A stretch of 38,171 nucleotides of DNA from Amoeboradix gromovi (lineage: Eukaryota > Sanchytriomycota > Sanchytriomycetes > Sanchytriales > Sanchytriaceae), in contig JADGIF010000022.1 of NCBI GenBank assembly GCA_018985225.1, positions 1-38,171 of the forward strand, given 5' to 3'. The position numbers and the translations under genes are program-made. Below are positions 26,801 to 34,864 of this stretch, one piece after another (positions within the stretch are counted from its first letter, which is position 1; each line of letters opens with the position of its first letter). Under the pieces are notes generated by a model that saw only the letters and a program-made list of their open reading frames with translations, searched no databases and had not been told where the DNA came from.

Positions 26801-26900
26801 CTTTTATACTCGTCAACTCCGCAACTAGCTGAATGTCCAGTCGCCTCTTGAATCCATAAAGTAATAAAGCTGAAATAATGTTCCAGGTTGTAACTTTCTG
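26801..26900. repeat. Inverted copy of the repeat at the right edge of the window
   Basis: Bases 26801-26900 are the reverse complement, with few mismatches, of 38072-38171. In the right-hand copy this sequence directly follows the AATATAAAAACTGGACTAAC terminal repeat, so it belongs to the same or a related element family. The terminal repeat itself is missing on the tRNA side here. Confidence 0.75.
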
Positions 26901-26926
26901 GGTTTATCGGCCTCAAAAGGGATAAT

Positions 26927-26998
26927 AGGCATTGCCGAGATTCGAACTCGGGTTGTTGGATTCAAAGTCCAAAGTGATGCCAGCTACACCACAACGCC
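26927..26998 (-). tRNA. tRNA-Gln (anticodon TTG)
   Basis: The 72-nt minus-strand sequence folds as a tRNA: acceptor GGCGTTG with CAATGCC (one G-T pair), D-arm with GTG/CAC and a GG in the loop, anticodon stem TTGGA/TCCAA around loop CTTTGAA (anticodon TTG, reading CAA), four-base variable loop, T-arm CCGAG-TTCGAAT-CTCGG, discriminator T. There is no intron. A TTTT pol III terminator lies just downstream on the minus strand (26915-26918). Internal A and B boxes are in the normal places. Confidence 0.95.
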
Positions 26999-27000
26999 AT

Positions 27001-27909
27001 ATAGTTCAGGCCACTAATGAGATTGAAATAACACAAAGCACATTTACAAACTAAGGTGTTCTTATGTCACATACAACAAAAACGTTCAGATTGAATTTAA
27101 CAATTAAAGAATTGTTGACTCCATTGATATGACAGACGCCAAATATTTGCACTAATCTAGAAGTTCAATTAGATTGTTTAGAATCTGAGGTATCAAAAAG
27201 TAAAACTAGATTGAGCATTTGCAACAATAGATATCAAGACTGGCCATGTCAAATATATTTTATACCATTTATTACGAAGCAGGATGCTTATTAGCTGCTT
27301 GATCTATTTATCCTTGATGTTCATGATATAAAGAGCATCCTTGCTTTCGCTAAATTTGTGCAAACTACTACAGCTGTCTCGAGAAATATTTGACTATCAT
27401 CTACTTACTATTGCATGGAAACAAATTATTCATGTTGGCCATGTACAATCCTTACCAGAATATTAGAATGATGCCACCACAATGACTGAACTCACCTTAT
27501 TATCCGCAAATAAAGCGGCCTTGCTGTGTCTTAACTGGTCTACTGACTTGGAAGGAAAGCGTTGGTACTAAATACTCCAGAATATAGTGCTTTCATTGCA
27601 TGCATAGCTGTCATAGAAGTGACGGCAAGTAGACTAGCACTCAGCGGTACTTTCTTGCCCAAAGATCTTGCTGCTGTACCCACTCTTATGCAGTAGCGGA
27701 TAAGTTATGTGAATATATGTAACACACTTCTCAAGTCAGCGATCGCCTGCTAACAAACGACTATAGAAGAGAATGTTAGAGAAGAATGATAGCAGAACTT
27801 CATCGCCTACTTTTTAGGTGATAAAATATGGGGTGTTTCTACAAAAATTAGATAGTTTTCAGAATGATTGTCAAACTGAAAATTCACACAAAAAGAAAAC
27901 ACAAGGAGA
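27001..27909. other. Intergenic with decayed sequence, upstream of ORMDL
   Basis: About 900 bases with no coding frame. Around 27814-27850 the plus strand reads GDKIWGVSTKIR, similar to the GDKIWKLVLELI piece at 15.15 kb (shared bases GGTGATAAAAT-TGG), so a Fanzor remnant may lie here. The remainder is unassigned. Confidence 0.35.
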
Positions 27910-28444
27910 ATGTCTTCCTTTTCTTCATCTAGCTTTGCGAAGCACTTATTAAGAGCAGAGACAAACAAAACTACAGGAGAAAGCGATTTAAACGCTCAAG
28001 CAAATTTCAATTCGAATTGGGCAAATGAGAAAGGCGTTTGGTTGACAGCTTTAGTTTTGATAGGAAGCTTTAAAATTCTATTCGGAATAATTCCGTACAT
28101 ATCAGTTGAGTTGTCATGGACTCTGACAAATATTTCGTACAACTTAGTACTCTTTTCTAATTTAGGTCACATACTTACTTTTTCATCAATGGTATGGAAC
28201 TCCTTTTGAGTTTAATCAAGGTGCTTGTGATGATTTAACCTTGTGGGAACAGATGGATCATGGTGATTTATTTACTCCTTCTAAAAAGTATTTTACTGCA
28301 CTACCAATACTTTTGTTTTTATGTTCAACGCATTACACTCACTATGATATTCCTACATTTTGCACCAATATAGCTGCCTTGTTACTAAATCTTCTTCCCA
28401 AAATCTCGCCGGAACCAAAAGAGGAAGATGACAAATTAAAGTAA
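27910..28444 (+). CDS. ORM1/ORMDL family protein, two exons
   Basis: Exons 27910-28146 and 28166-28444 give 171 residues once the 19-nt intron is removed. The product matches ORMDL proteins along its length: FNSNWANEKGVWLTALVLIG, then VELSWTLTNISYNL, and across the splice NLVTYLLFHQWYGTPFEFNQ, then LTLWEQMDHGDLFTPSKKYF and LLPKISPEP. Without splicing, the first frame stops at 28209 and the conserved GTPFE block is lost. Four membrane helices are expected. ORMDL proteins sit in the endoplasmic reticulum and restrain serine palmitoyltransferase, the first enzyme of sphingolipid synthesis. Confidence 0.93.
28147..28165 (+). other. Ultra-short intron (19 nt) in ORMDL
   Basis: GTACTCTTTTCTAATTTAG: GT at 28147-28148, AG at 28164-28165, phase 0, with a CTAAT that could serve as branch site five bases before the end. 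Removal joins two frames into an unbroken ORMDL match. Same length and ends as the APC1 intron. Confidence 0.88.
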
Positions 28445-28455
28445 AAAATTATATT

Positions 28456-28773
28456 TTATTTTATCAACTCTTGAAGTATTTTCACCAAATCTTCTTCTTC
28501 AGCCTTGCTTTCTTTAATATAATCTTCCAAATCGGCTAAAGTCGTTTTCGGAGGCCTTGCTATATTTACCAACTGTTGAACCCGAGGTTGAATAATCCGA
28601 TCTACAATGTCAACTGGAAGTGATTTCGGAAAATTCTCGTTTTTCAGTATCCTGTTTATAGCAGTAAGTAGCCGTGAATTTAGAGTATTAAATGCCACAG
28701 GATCTGTCATCTTCATATCCCACCAATTTGTACCGTCTATTAATGATTGCAATTCATTAAATTGTTCCTCCAT
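28456..28773 (-). CDS. Small helical protein, unrecognised
   Basis: A 105-residue acidic protein, predicted all-helical, starting MEEQFNELQSLIDGTNWWDM and ending EEEDLVKILQELIK. The size, two or three helices and lack of a signal or membrane segment would fit a subunit of a larger complex, but I cannot name one. It is convergent with ORMDL (11 bp between stops), and AATAAA overlaps its stop codon, like many genes here, which supports it being real. The ABC transporter ends downstream of another gap of 34 bp on the same strand... it lies 5' of this gene, so the two are separately transcribed or tightly tandem. Confidence 0.6.
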   Translation of the reverse strand: MEEQFNELQSLIDGTNWWDMKMTDPVAFNTLNSRLLTAINRILKNENFPKSLPVDIVDRIIQPRVQQLVNIARPPKTTLADLEDYIKESKAEEEDLVKILQELIK

Positions 28774-28807
28774 TTCTTCCCCTTAAAAAATATTCACCCT
28801 TCTTGGG

Positions 28808-31789
28808 TTAAAATTCATTAATTTTTACTAGCTTCTTGTTTATCATCTCATAGTAGCTGTCACCATCTACATACGTATGTGATACCATTAAAATTATTTT
28901 GTTTAGACCACGTAGCGCATTCACGACAATTGTAGTCATTTCCGCATCTAATGCACTTGTCATCTCGTCGAGCAGCAAAACCTCCACATTCTGCAAAAGG
29001 GCTCTCATTATGACTATTCTTTGTTTTTCACCTCCACTCAAATTCAGCTCAGAATTATTTTTGCGAAGTTTATTCCATAAATGCTTCATCTTAAATAACT
29101 CAAAATAGTTCTTCAATTTTGTATCATCTATTTCGTTTCCCATACAGATATTCTCATATATTGTTGTGTTCAAATAGCAATCATGCACGTATAATATCTT
29201 GCTATTGTAGTTTCTTATTATCTTACCTCTACATGGATACAGATTTGCAATAATCTTAAGCAATGTCGTCTTCCCTGCTCCACTTTGCCCTTTTATTACA
29301 TGTAATCCCTTGTAAAATGTTATGCTACAATCAACTATGATGTTTTCAAAACAAATGTTGTCCAGCTTGACATATTCAACTGGTGAGAAAATGTAGTTGT
29401 CAATTTCATTTAGGCTAATGTGGGTTTTTACGTAGTACATCAGTCTTCTAAGTATCGTCAGATTACCCAGATTCCCAATAAATGAACTAAGTTGTACTCC
29501 AGTCATAACTATTACTCCAACTACGATACTGCCATCTTCCTTACTTAGCGAACCGCTTAGTAGTAATAAACTAGTGAGATGTATTACTATTAGTAGTAAT
29601 ATTAGCGGCAATGCATCGAATATGCTGGACAACAACGACTTCAAAAACACAAATTTATTAAGTTCTGATAAATGTTTCAATTTATAATATTCCAACAGAC
29701 TGCTAATGTATTTGCGCTGATTAGAGTTTAGCATAATTATACTTGTTGATAAATCCTGAATAAACTGATAGTATTTTAATAATTTTAGTTCCAAGGATTG
29801 AAACTGTATGTTTATTAATTTAACTGCGGGTAATACACAGGCTACGAGAAATACTATATAGCCAGTATAGTGTTGTAGCATGTACACAACTACAGATCCA
29901 CTGGCAATTATAGTTGCAAATGTTTTAACAGTGGTCATGAGTACATGGCAGCTGTAATATTGGATATTACCAACATACTCGGTATAATATAACAAAAGAT
30001 CTGCATTGTAGTGTTTACTATATAATAACAAGTTTCTCAACTTAACTGACAAACGACTTTCTAAGAAATATGAGCTAAACTGTGTATTGCACTCAACAAA
30101 TGCATTTAGAGCACCTGCAATGCACAATTGCATAGAAACAGTGGATATGTCATCTGTGGTGAATAGCAATCCTATAAAATAGCCTTGAGCTGGTATCATT
30201 AGCCCACTTAAACAATGACAAGTCACAGCATAAAGAGTAAAGTAAACAGGCACAAGCCTAAAAATTTCAGCTAGAGTAGCTATGGTGCTCTGATATTCCA
30301 CTTGTTCCGAGGTGCTTGTTTGAGGTGGAAACACATTCACAGGATTTTCAGTCTTGTTAGGTTTTATGGACTTATTTGACGAAATTATCTTACCTTTTTG
30401 CAGTTCCAGGATTTTAAAGTCGTGATTAACGTTTAAATCATGGGAAACCATAATTATCTTGAGTTTTAAATCCATTATGTGGGCCAAAACAACATTTCTG
30501 TTACTGGAATCCAAATGACTCATCGGCTCGTCTAATAACAGCCATTCCTGATCTGCATACAGCAAATATCTTATTAAATGTATTCTTTGTAATTGTCCCA
30601 TTGAGAGATTGTTACAGGTCGCCTGCAAATCTAAATTTAGGTTGAATTTCATAATCAACTGGTTTAATTTATTCAACACGTTTAGTGGCACATCTTCTAT
30701 ACACTTGTAGAATGGCCCCATTAGCAATATATTATGCAGTATATTACAGTTTAGAAAGTGAATTTCTTGCGACACATATATAACTTTAGTTTTAGTAATC
30801 TCGCCCGTAAAAGGAAGCATACCGGCTATACACCTTAAGAATGTAGTCTTACCACTATTCGTATGTCCAACAACTAGCGTGTTTTGATCTATAGTAGTCG
30901 AAATATCATTTAAAATTAGATTGTTATTCAGTCTACAACTTAACCCACTGATTTTGATTTCAGAAGAAACAGGTAGCCGCTTGCTATCGAGATCAAATGA
31001 CTGATATAAATTACTGATTCTAGCAATAGATTCTTGTTTTCTCAGCTTTTCTTGATAATCTCTTAATATTCCACCAAGTTGTATAAGACTTAGCCCATAC
31101 AAGATCATGTCAATAGCAACATTAGAAAACAGCAGATGCAACAAACTAAGCATCGAAATGCTAGAAAATTGAAATAGCGACCATCCTATCGCACTGATAG
31201 ATGACTGGATAAACATTGAATGAATTGCAACATTCTGCGCAGAGTCAATTTTCTTCCGCAAGCTAGTAAATTGAACATGTAAGCAGAAGTTGGATATGTA
31301 CTCCGAGTAGTAATGAATACAATTTTGGCGGCTTTTAAGAAGCACTTTATAATTTTTATTAAGCAATTGCAAAACGACATATATGATAAACGCTGGAAAA
31401 GTAAACAATAAGGTAACCTTTATGACGGTAGTGTAGTCGTGCTTATATATCGTGAACAGCGTGACTAGCACTGTAGTGAGTGATTGTAGAGGATTCAACG
31501 GATTTCTAAGAATTGGAATGTTGATGCTCGAAATAGAGCTAAATTCAGATGGATCCATGTTTTGCGGGTATCGGAACAGTATATTAAGCAGCTTTGTGTG
31601 TGCACTCCAATGAAGATTGTAAATGTAAAATGCGTTGATTACACTTCGTATTAAAATATAAAATCCTAGCATTCTTAGTAATTCATACACCTCTGTTATA
31701 AGAAACTCTGACTTTAGCACTTTTACTATATGGGAAGTCAATTCGTTGAAACTAGAATGTATAATCGCCAAAAGCATCATTAACAGCAT
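28808..31789 (-). CDS. Full-size ABC transporter, ABCC-like, with unequal nucleotide sites
   Basis: A 993-residue protein with the order TMD1-NBD1-TMD2-NBD2. NBD1: Walker A GHTNSGKTT (about 306), Q-loop YVSQE, signature LSMGQLQR (about 393), Walker B WLLLDEP (about 414), H-loop VSHD. NBD2: Walker A GQSGAGKTT (about 832), signature LSGGEKQR (about 915), Walker B VLLLDEM (about 935), H-loop VSHT. In NBD2 the Q-loop glutamine is not visible (YVHDCYL), and the residue after Walker B is Glu-Met. In ABCC/MRP proteins one site is likewise degenerate. The membrane domains are short and there is no TMD0. Substrate unknown. The start codon lies 21 bp from the RAD7 start on the other strand. Unlike its neighbours it has no AATAAA at the stop. 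Confidence 0.88.
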   Translation of the reverse strand: MLLMMLLAIIHSSFNELTSHIVKVLKSEFLITEVYELLRMLGFYILIRSVINAFYIYNLHWSAHTKLLNILFRYPQNMDPSEFSSISSINIPILRNPLNPLQSLTTVLVTLFTIYKHDYTTVIKVTLLFTFPAFIIYVVLQLLNKNYKVLLKSRQNCIHYYSEYISNFCLHVQFTSLRKKIDSAQNVAIHSMFIQSSISAIGWSLFQFSSISMLSLLHLLFSNVAIDMILYGLSLIQLGGILRDYQEKLRKQESIARISNLYQSFDLDSKRLPVSSEIKISGLSCRLNNNLILNDISTTIDQNTLVVGHTNSGKTTFLRCIAGMLPFTGEITKTKVIYVSQEIHFLNCNILHNILLMGPFYKCIEDVPLNVLNKLNQLIMKFNLNLDLQATCNNLSMGQLQRIHLIRYLLYADQEWLLLDEPMSHLDSSNRNVVLAHIMDLKLKIIMVSHDLNVNHDFKILELQKGKIISSNKSIKPNKTENPVNVFPPQTSTSEQVEYQSTIATLAEIFRLVPVYFTLYAVTCHCLSGLMIPAQGYFIGLLFTTDDISTVSMQLCIAGALNAFVECNTQFSSYFLESRLSVKLRNLLLYSKHYNADLLLYYTEYVGNIQYYSCHVLMTTVKTFATIIASGSVVVYMLQHYTGYIVFLVACVLPAVKLINIQFQSLELKLLKYYQFIQDLSTSIIMLNSNQRKYISSLLEYYKLKHLSELNKFVFLKSLLSSIFDALPLILLLIVIHLTSLLLLSGSLSKEDGSIVVGVIVMTGVQLSSFIGNLGNLTILRRLMYYVKTHISLNEIDNYIFSPVEYVKLDNICFENIIVDCSITFYKGLHVIKGQSGAGKTTLLKIIANLYPCRGKIIRNYNSKILYVHDCYLNTTIYENICMGNEIDDTKLKNYFELFKMKHLWNKLRKNNSELNLSGGEKQRIVIMRALLQNVEVLLLDEMTSALDAEMTTIVVNALRGLNKIILMVSHTYVDGDSYYEMINKKLVKINEF

Positions 31790-31810
31790 TTTAAAATTCT
31801 CCGTCTCACA
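31790..31810. promoter_or_regulatory. 21-bp divergent gap between ABC transporter and RAD7 starts
   Basis: Only 21 bases separate the two start codons, so both promoters and 5' leaders must overlap each other or the coding regions. Both starts are the first ATGs of frames with family matches or plausible N-termini. Confidence 0.5.
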
Positions 31811-33484
31811 ATGGCAAATGATTCCTCCAGAAATGTTGTTAAAGGTCCAACTTCTGCGTTAACTAGCTTTTTAAGAAGTAGAGGCATAAATGCTAGGAAT
31901 ATGAATGCATATAGAACTAATATTGAAAGTGAGCCGCTGCCTGTGAATACCGAGCTGCCACAATCGCCTGAGGTGGAAGTAGTTGCAGAAGTGGAAGCGG
32001 TTGCAGAAGTAGAAGTGGAACAAACTCAAGTACCCGCAAAGAGAAGAAATTCATCTAAGAAACCAGCGAAAAAAAGCAAGGACGATGAAAGCAGTGATTT
32101 CGAAATTGATGTTCCCCGGAGACTATTGAAGTACTCTATCTCATGTTTGAAGTGCCTAAAAACCATCCCTAAGTATTATGAACGTACTTCTATTAATCTA
32201 TGTAATGATTGTGACACCGATTTGCGTAAAGTTGCTACCAAGTCGTCTGCCAAATCTAAAAATCTGAGGATGTGGCAGATACCAGATGAATTTTTGGTTC
32301 TTAAGGAGGAATCAGATGACTTTCCATCACTTGTTACCATTTGCGTTAAAATGCTAATTGACAATCTTGACTATATCGAAGATTTGGGTGACCTGCCAGA
32401 ATCCATTTTGCACAAAATATCCAAACTCATTTGTCGTTATCGGAAATTGGATTCAAGAGTATTGCTTTTATTTATGAATGCTAATGTCGAGAACATCTAC
32501 CTACCTGATTGCAATCAGCTAGTGGAAAACGACTTCGATTCAATTTTCAATATTTGTCAATTTGCTACGAGTCTTAATATTTCTTTTTGCGGGAAACTGA
32601 GAACTGGATTACGTGATCTGGTACTCAAGGTTCCTAGTCTAACCAGCGTTAAAATACATGGGGCATATTTAGCTAGTGATGATGACTGGTCCTCCTTGTT
32701 TTTACACTCGTATCATTTTGAAGTTCTTCATGTTGCACATGCTTCCAAGTTGTCTGTTAATGCTATTAAGTCACTTGCATCTTCATCCGCTAAGTATCGC
32801 AAACTTCTTGATTTAAGAATAACCCAAACTAATTTATTCAACTCTGAATGCGTGGAACTGCTGTCTGGCTTGGACTACCTGGAAATATTAGATATAAGTC
32901 ATGCACATGGTGAGATCAGTGATGATTCTCTGGTTTATATGTTAACACACATTGGGCCACAACTCAAGGAGCTATATTTGAATGGTTTTAGTAGTTTATC
33001 AGATGAGGTGATACTAAAAGGTATACCGTTTTGCGTTTCTTTAACAGCTTTGTCCTTGTCTGATGCGTGTTGCGTTACGGTTGAAGCAGGATATCATTTA
33101 TTGGACTCACTTGCACTAAAATTGAAATATTTGAATTTACAAAAATGTGATTTATTGGGAGTTGATGCATTTCTAATTGAGGTAATCAAGAGATATGGAA
33201 AGGAATTGGAGTACTTGAACATAAACGGTCTACGAAATATAACTACTGACTTGTTTGTAGCAATTGCGAAATGTAAGAACTTGAAGTACTTAGATGCATC
33301 ATTTTGTTCAGACTTCAACGATTTATCATTTCATACTCTAAAAGAGAATTGCCGCGAATTGGAATATGTTACAGCATTCGGGTGTTGTGATTTAACCGAG
33401 CAAATTGCGGAAAAACATTATAATGCGAACCAAAAAGAAATAAAGATATTGGGAACGGAATATAATCATTTGATGATGCATTAA
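31811..33484 (+). CDS. DNA repair protein RAD7-like, LRR
   Basis: A 557-residue protein. The N-terminal 95 residues are polar with a Glu/Val-rich stretch and a basic KKPAKKSK patch. A CxxC...CxxC zinc motif lies at about 112-136 (SCLKCLKTIPKYYERTS ... LCNDCD), as in fungal Rad7/Rhp7. It is followed by the LCVKMLIDNLDYIEDLGDLP-type helix and about ten cysteine-containing LRRs (LEILDISHAH, LKELYLNGFSSLSD, LKYLDASFCSDFND). Rad7 with Rad16 and Elongin C/Cul3 forms the global-genome nucleotide-excision-repair complex that ubiquitinates Rad4. No RAD16 is in the window. The stop codon overlaps the palindromic poly(A) site shared with ADAT1. Confidence 0.87.
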   Translation: MANDSSRNVVKGPTSALTSFLRSRGINARNMNAYRTNIESEPLPVNTELPQSPEVEVVAEVEAVAEVEVEQTQVPAKRRNSSKKPAKKSKDDESSDFEIDVPRRLLKYSISCLKCLKTIPKYYERTSINLCNDCDTDLRKVATKSSAKSKNLRMWQIPDEFLVLKEESDDFPSLVTICVKMLIDNLDYIEDLGDLPESILHKISKLICRYRKLDSRVLLLFMNANVENIYLPDCNQLVENDFDSIFNICQFATSLNISFCGKLRTGLRDLVLKVPSLTSVKIHGAYLASDDDWSSLFLHSYHFEVLHVAHASKLSVNAIKSLASSSAKYRKLLDLRITQTNLFNSECVELLSGLDYLEILDISHAHGEISDDSLVYMLTHIGPQLKELYLNGFSSLSDEVILKGIPFCVSLTALSLSDACCVTVEAGYHLLDSLALKLKYLNLQKCDLLGVDAFLIEVIKRYGKELEYLNINGLRNITTDLFVAIAKCKNLKYLDASFCSDFNDLSFHTLKENCRELEYVTAFGCCDLTEQIAEKHYNANQKEIKILGTEYNHLMMH

Positions 33485-33494
33485 TAAATTTATT
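33483..33494. terminator. Palindromic two-way poly(A) signal AATAAATTTATT
   Basis: AATAAA read on the plus strand serves RAD7 (overlapping its TAA), and the same palindrome read on the minus strand gives AATAAA five bases after the ADAT1 stop codon. Confidence 0.7.
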
Positions 33495-33498
33495 ATGG

Positions 33499-34359
33499 TC
33501 AAGTCCACCCTTTACGCCATTTCTTAAATTCGATAACCTTTTCCAAGTATTTCTGGTTGAATACAGGAGCGATGATGTCGAGATTAGTAGATGATAATAG
33601 AGATTGGATTTTAAGAATTAGTAGATTGTTATCATCCAAAATCAGTTTGCTACCCTGCTTGCGACCTTGGACTATATATTCGGCTATGCAAAAGTCTGTC
33701 CAAAACGATAAACTGCTTGGAACCGTATTAAAAGTGATATTGACACTCGTAGAGAACAGCTCTAAATGTGGAAATATAGAATGCAAATAAGAAATAACAA
33801 AAGGCGGGACAACTTGGTTAATTATTAGGTATTTTAGCTCTATAAAAGTGGGTATCCTCTTACCTTGAAATCCAATATTTAGCCACTTAAGTATTTTATC
33901 AGAACAGCTCATGTTCAAAAGAATTTCCGCCTGTCTTTTAGAAGGCTTAGTACGAGGGTAGAATGTCAAATTGCTAAATTCTTTACCTCTGCAAACAGTG
34001 CCATACTTTGTAGGAATAATTCTATCATGAATTGGGGGATTGGACTGTGTGTTCGGATCGATAGAAAAGAAACCACATGGAATTGCGCTACAAAATAAAC
34101 CAACTTGGCTCGGAATTTTAATTTTTTGAACGAGGCACTTACGAATAAATGATCGTCTGGCTAGTATTTCAGCGTGGCAGTCTGTAACAACATCTTTAGA
34201 GCCCTTGTAACATTTGGTTCCACTGGACAGAGTTTCTAAAACGTGAGAACCTTCTGATATTGTAAAAATCGATGCAAACACCGTATAATTATCTGATTTA
34301 TACGGGATATACGTTTTAACTATATCTTCTGCTATGAGAGTAGCTTCAAGCGGTTTCAT
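33499..34359 (-). CDS. tRNA-specific adenosine deaminase 1 (ADAT1/Tad1)
   Basis: A 286-residue protein from the ATG at 34359. The zinc and catalytic residues are H62 and E64 (TDCHAEILARRSF), C95 (AIPCGFF) and C152 (NMSCSDKILKWL). The substrate-side GTKCYKG before the HAE motif and GFQG after SCSDK are also family-typical. ADAT1 converts A37 to inosine next to the anticodon of tRNA-Ala. The frame is open for 46 more codons upstream, but that part is the Fanzor relic read out of frame and has no counterpart in ADAT1, while MKPLEATLIAEDIVKTYIPY aligns with the normal N-terminus. The usual PCGDAS is PCGFFS here. Confidence 0.92.
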   Translation of the reverse strand: MKPLEATLIAEDIVKTYIPYKSDNYTVFASIFTISEGSHVLETLSSGTKCYKGSKDVVTDCHAEILARRSFIRKCLVQKIKIPSQVGLFCSAIPCGFFSIDPNTQSNPPIHDRIIPTKYGTVCRGKEFSNLTFYPRTKPSKRQAEILLNMSCSDKILKWLNIGFQGKRIPTFIELKYLIINQVVPPFVISYLHSIFPHLELFSTSVNITFNTVPSSLSFWTDFCIAEYIVQGRKQGSKLILDDNNLLILKIQSLLSSTNLDIIAPVFNQKYLEKVIEFKKWRKGWT

Positions 34360-34366
34360 ATCCTGA

Positions 34367-34650
34367 TTAAAAGTCCTGATTTCCAAGAAAATCGAGAAAT
34401 TGCAGGGAGCGACTAATAATCTTAGGCGCTCCTTCATAGCTGTTTCTATCTCTTCCAGTACTCGGAGACGGTATTGAATATGATGCTTGCATTTCAAGGA
34501 TATGCTCTACGCTGCAATATGGCTCTATCTACTTCCAGGTTACAGCCTGTAAATGAAGATCTCTCTAAATTTGTTTCCTTTAAATTCCTAGCCATACTGC
34601 GCGTTTGACTAATAAATGCTTCATTACATCAACTCATCTCTTTCTTACTT
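34367..34650 (-). mobile_element. Fanzor/TnpB-like gene relic, copy D, abutting ADAT1
   Basis: The minus strand shows the conserved C-terminal tail of the family with frameshifts: YSIPSPSTG, then SLQFLDFLGNQDF and TAA at 34367-34369 (compare EILDFLGNLDF in copy C). Upstream, a degenerate zinc-ribbon region can be followed base by base to about 34650 (MKHLLVKR for NESFTSQT, RNLKETNLE for NLKKTNLQ). The relic's stop codon lies seven bases before the ADAT1 start codon. Confidence 0.7.
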
Positions 34651-34864
34651 AAGAAGGACAAATTGACTGTTAATGCCGCAGCTTTGTGACATTCTGACTG
34701 AATGACTTGAACATTTCCACTATGAGAACGAAAACTTACCGGTTTTGTTTAATCAAAAGAGTATGGGAGTGATGAAATACATGCAGTTACCGTAAATGGT
34801 TTACCCAGTGGAAGTCCCAAAGTGTAAAACATTACACAGCACTAGTTAGTGGCTTTCAAGGCTT

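Noticed and set aside
28241-28444. Independent 67-residue protein after the first ORMDL frame
   Set aside because: It is the second half of ORMDL (WEQMDHGDLFTPSKK) and is joined by the 19-nt intron.
34360-34497. N-terminal extension of ADAT1 starting at 34497
   Set aside because: The extension is Fanzor relic sequence read in another frame and has no counterpart in ADAT1 orthologues, so I start the gene at 34359 and report the extension only as a possibility.
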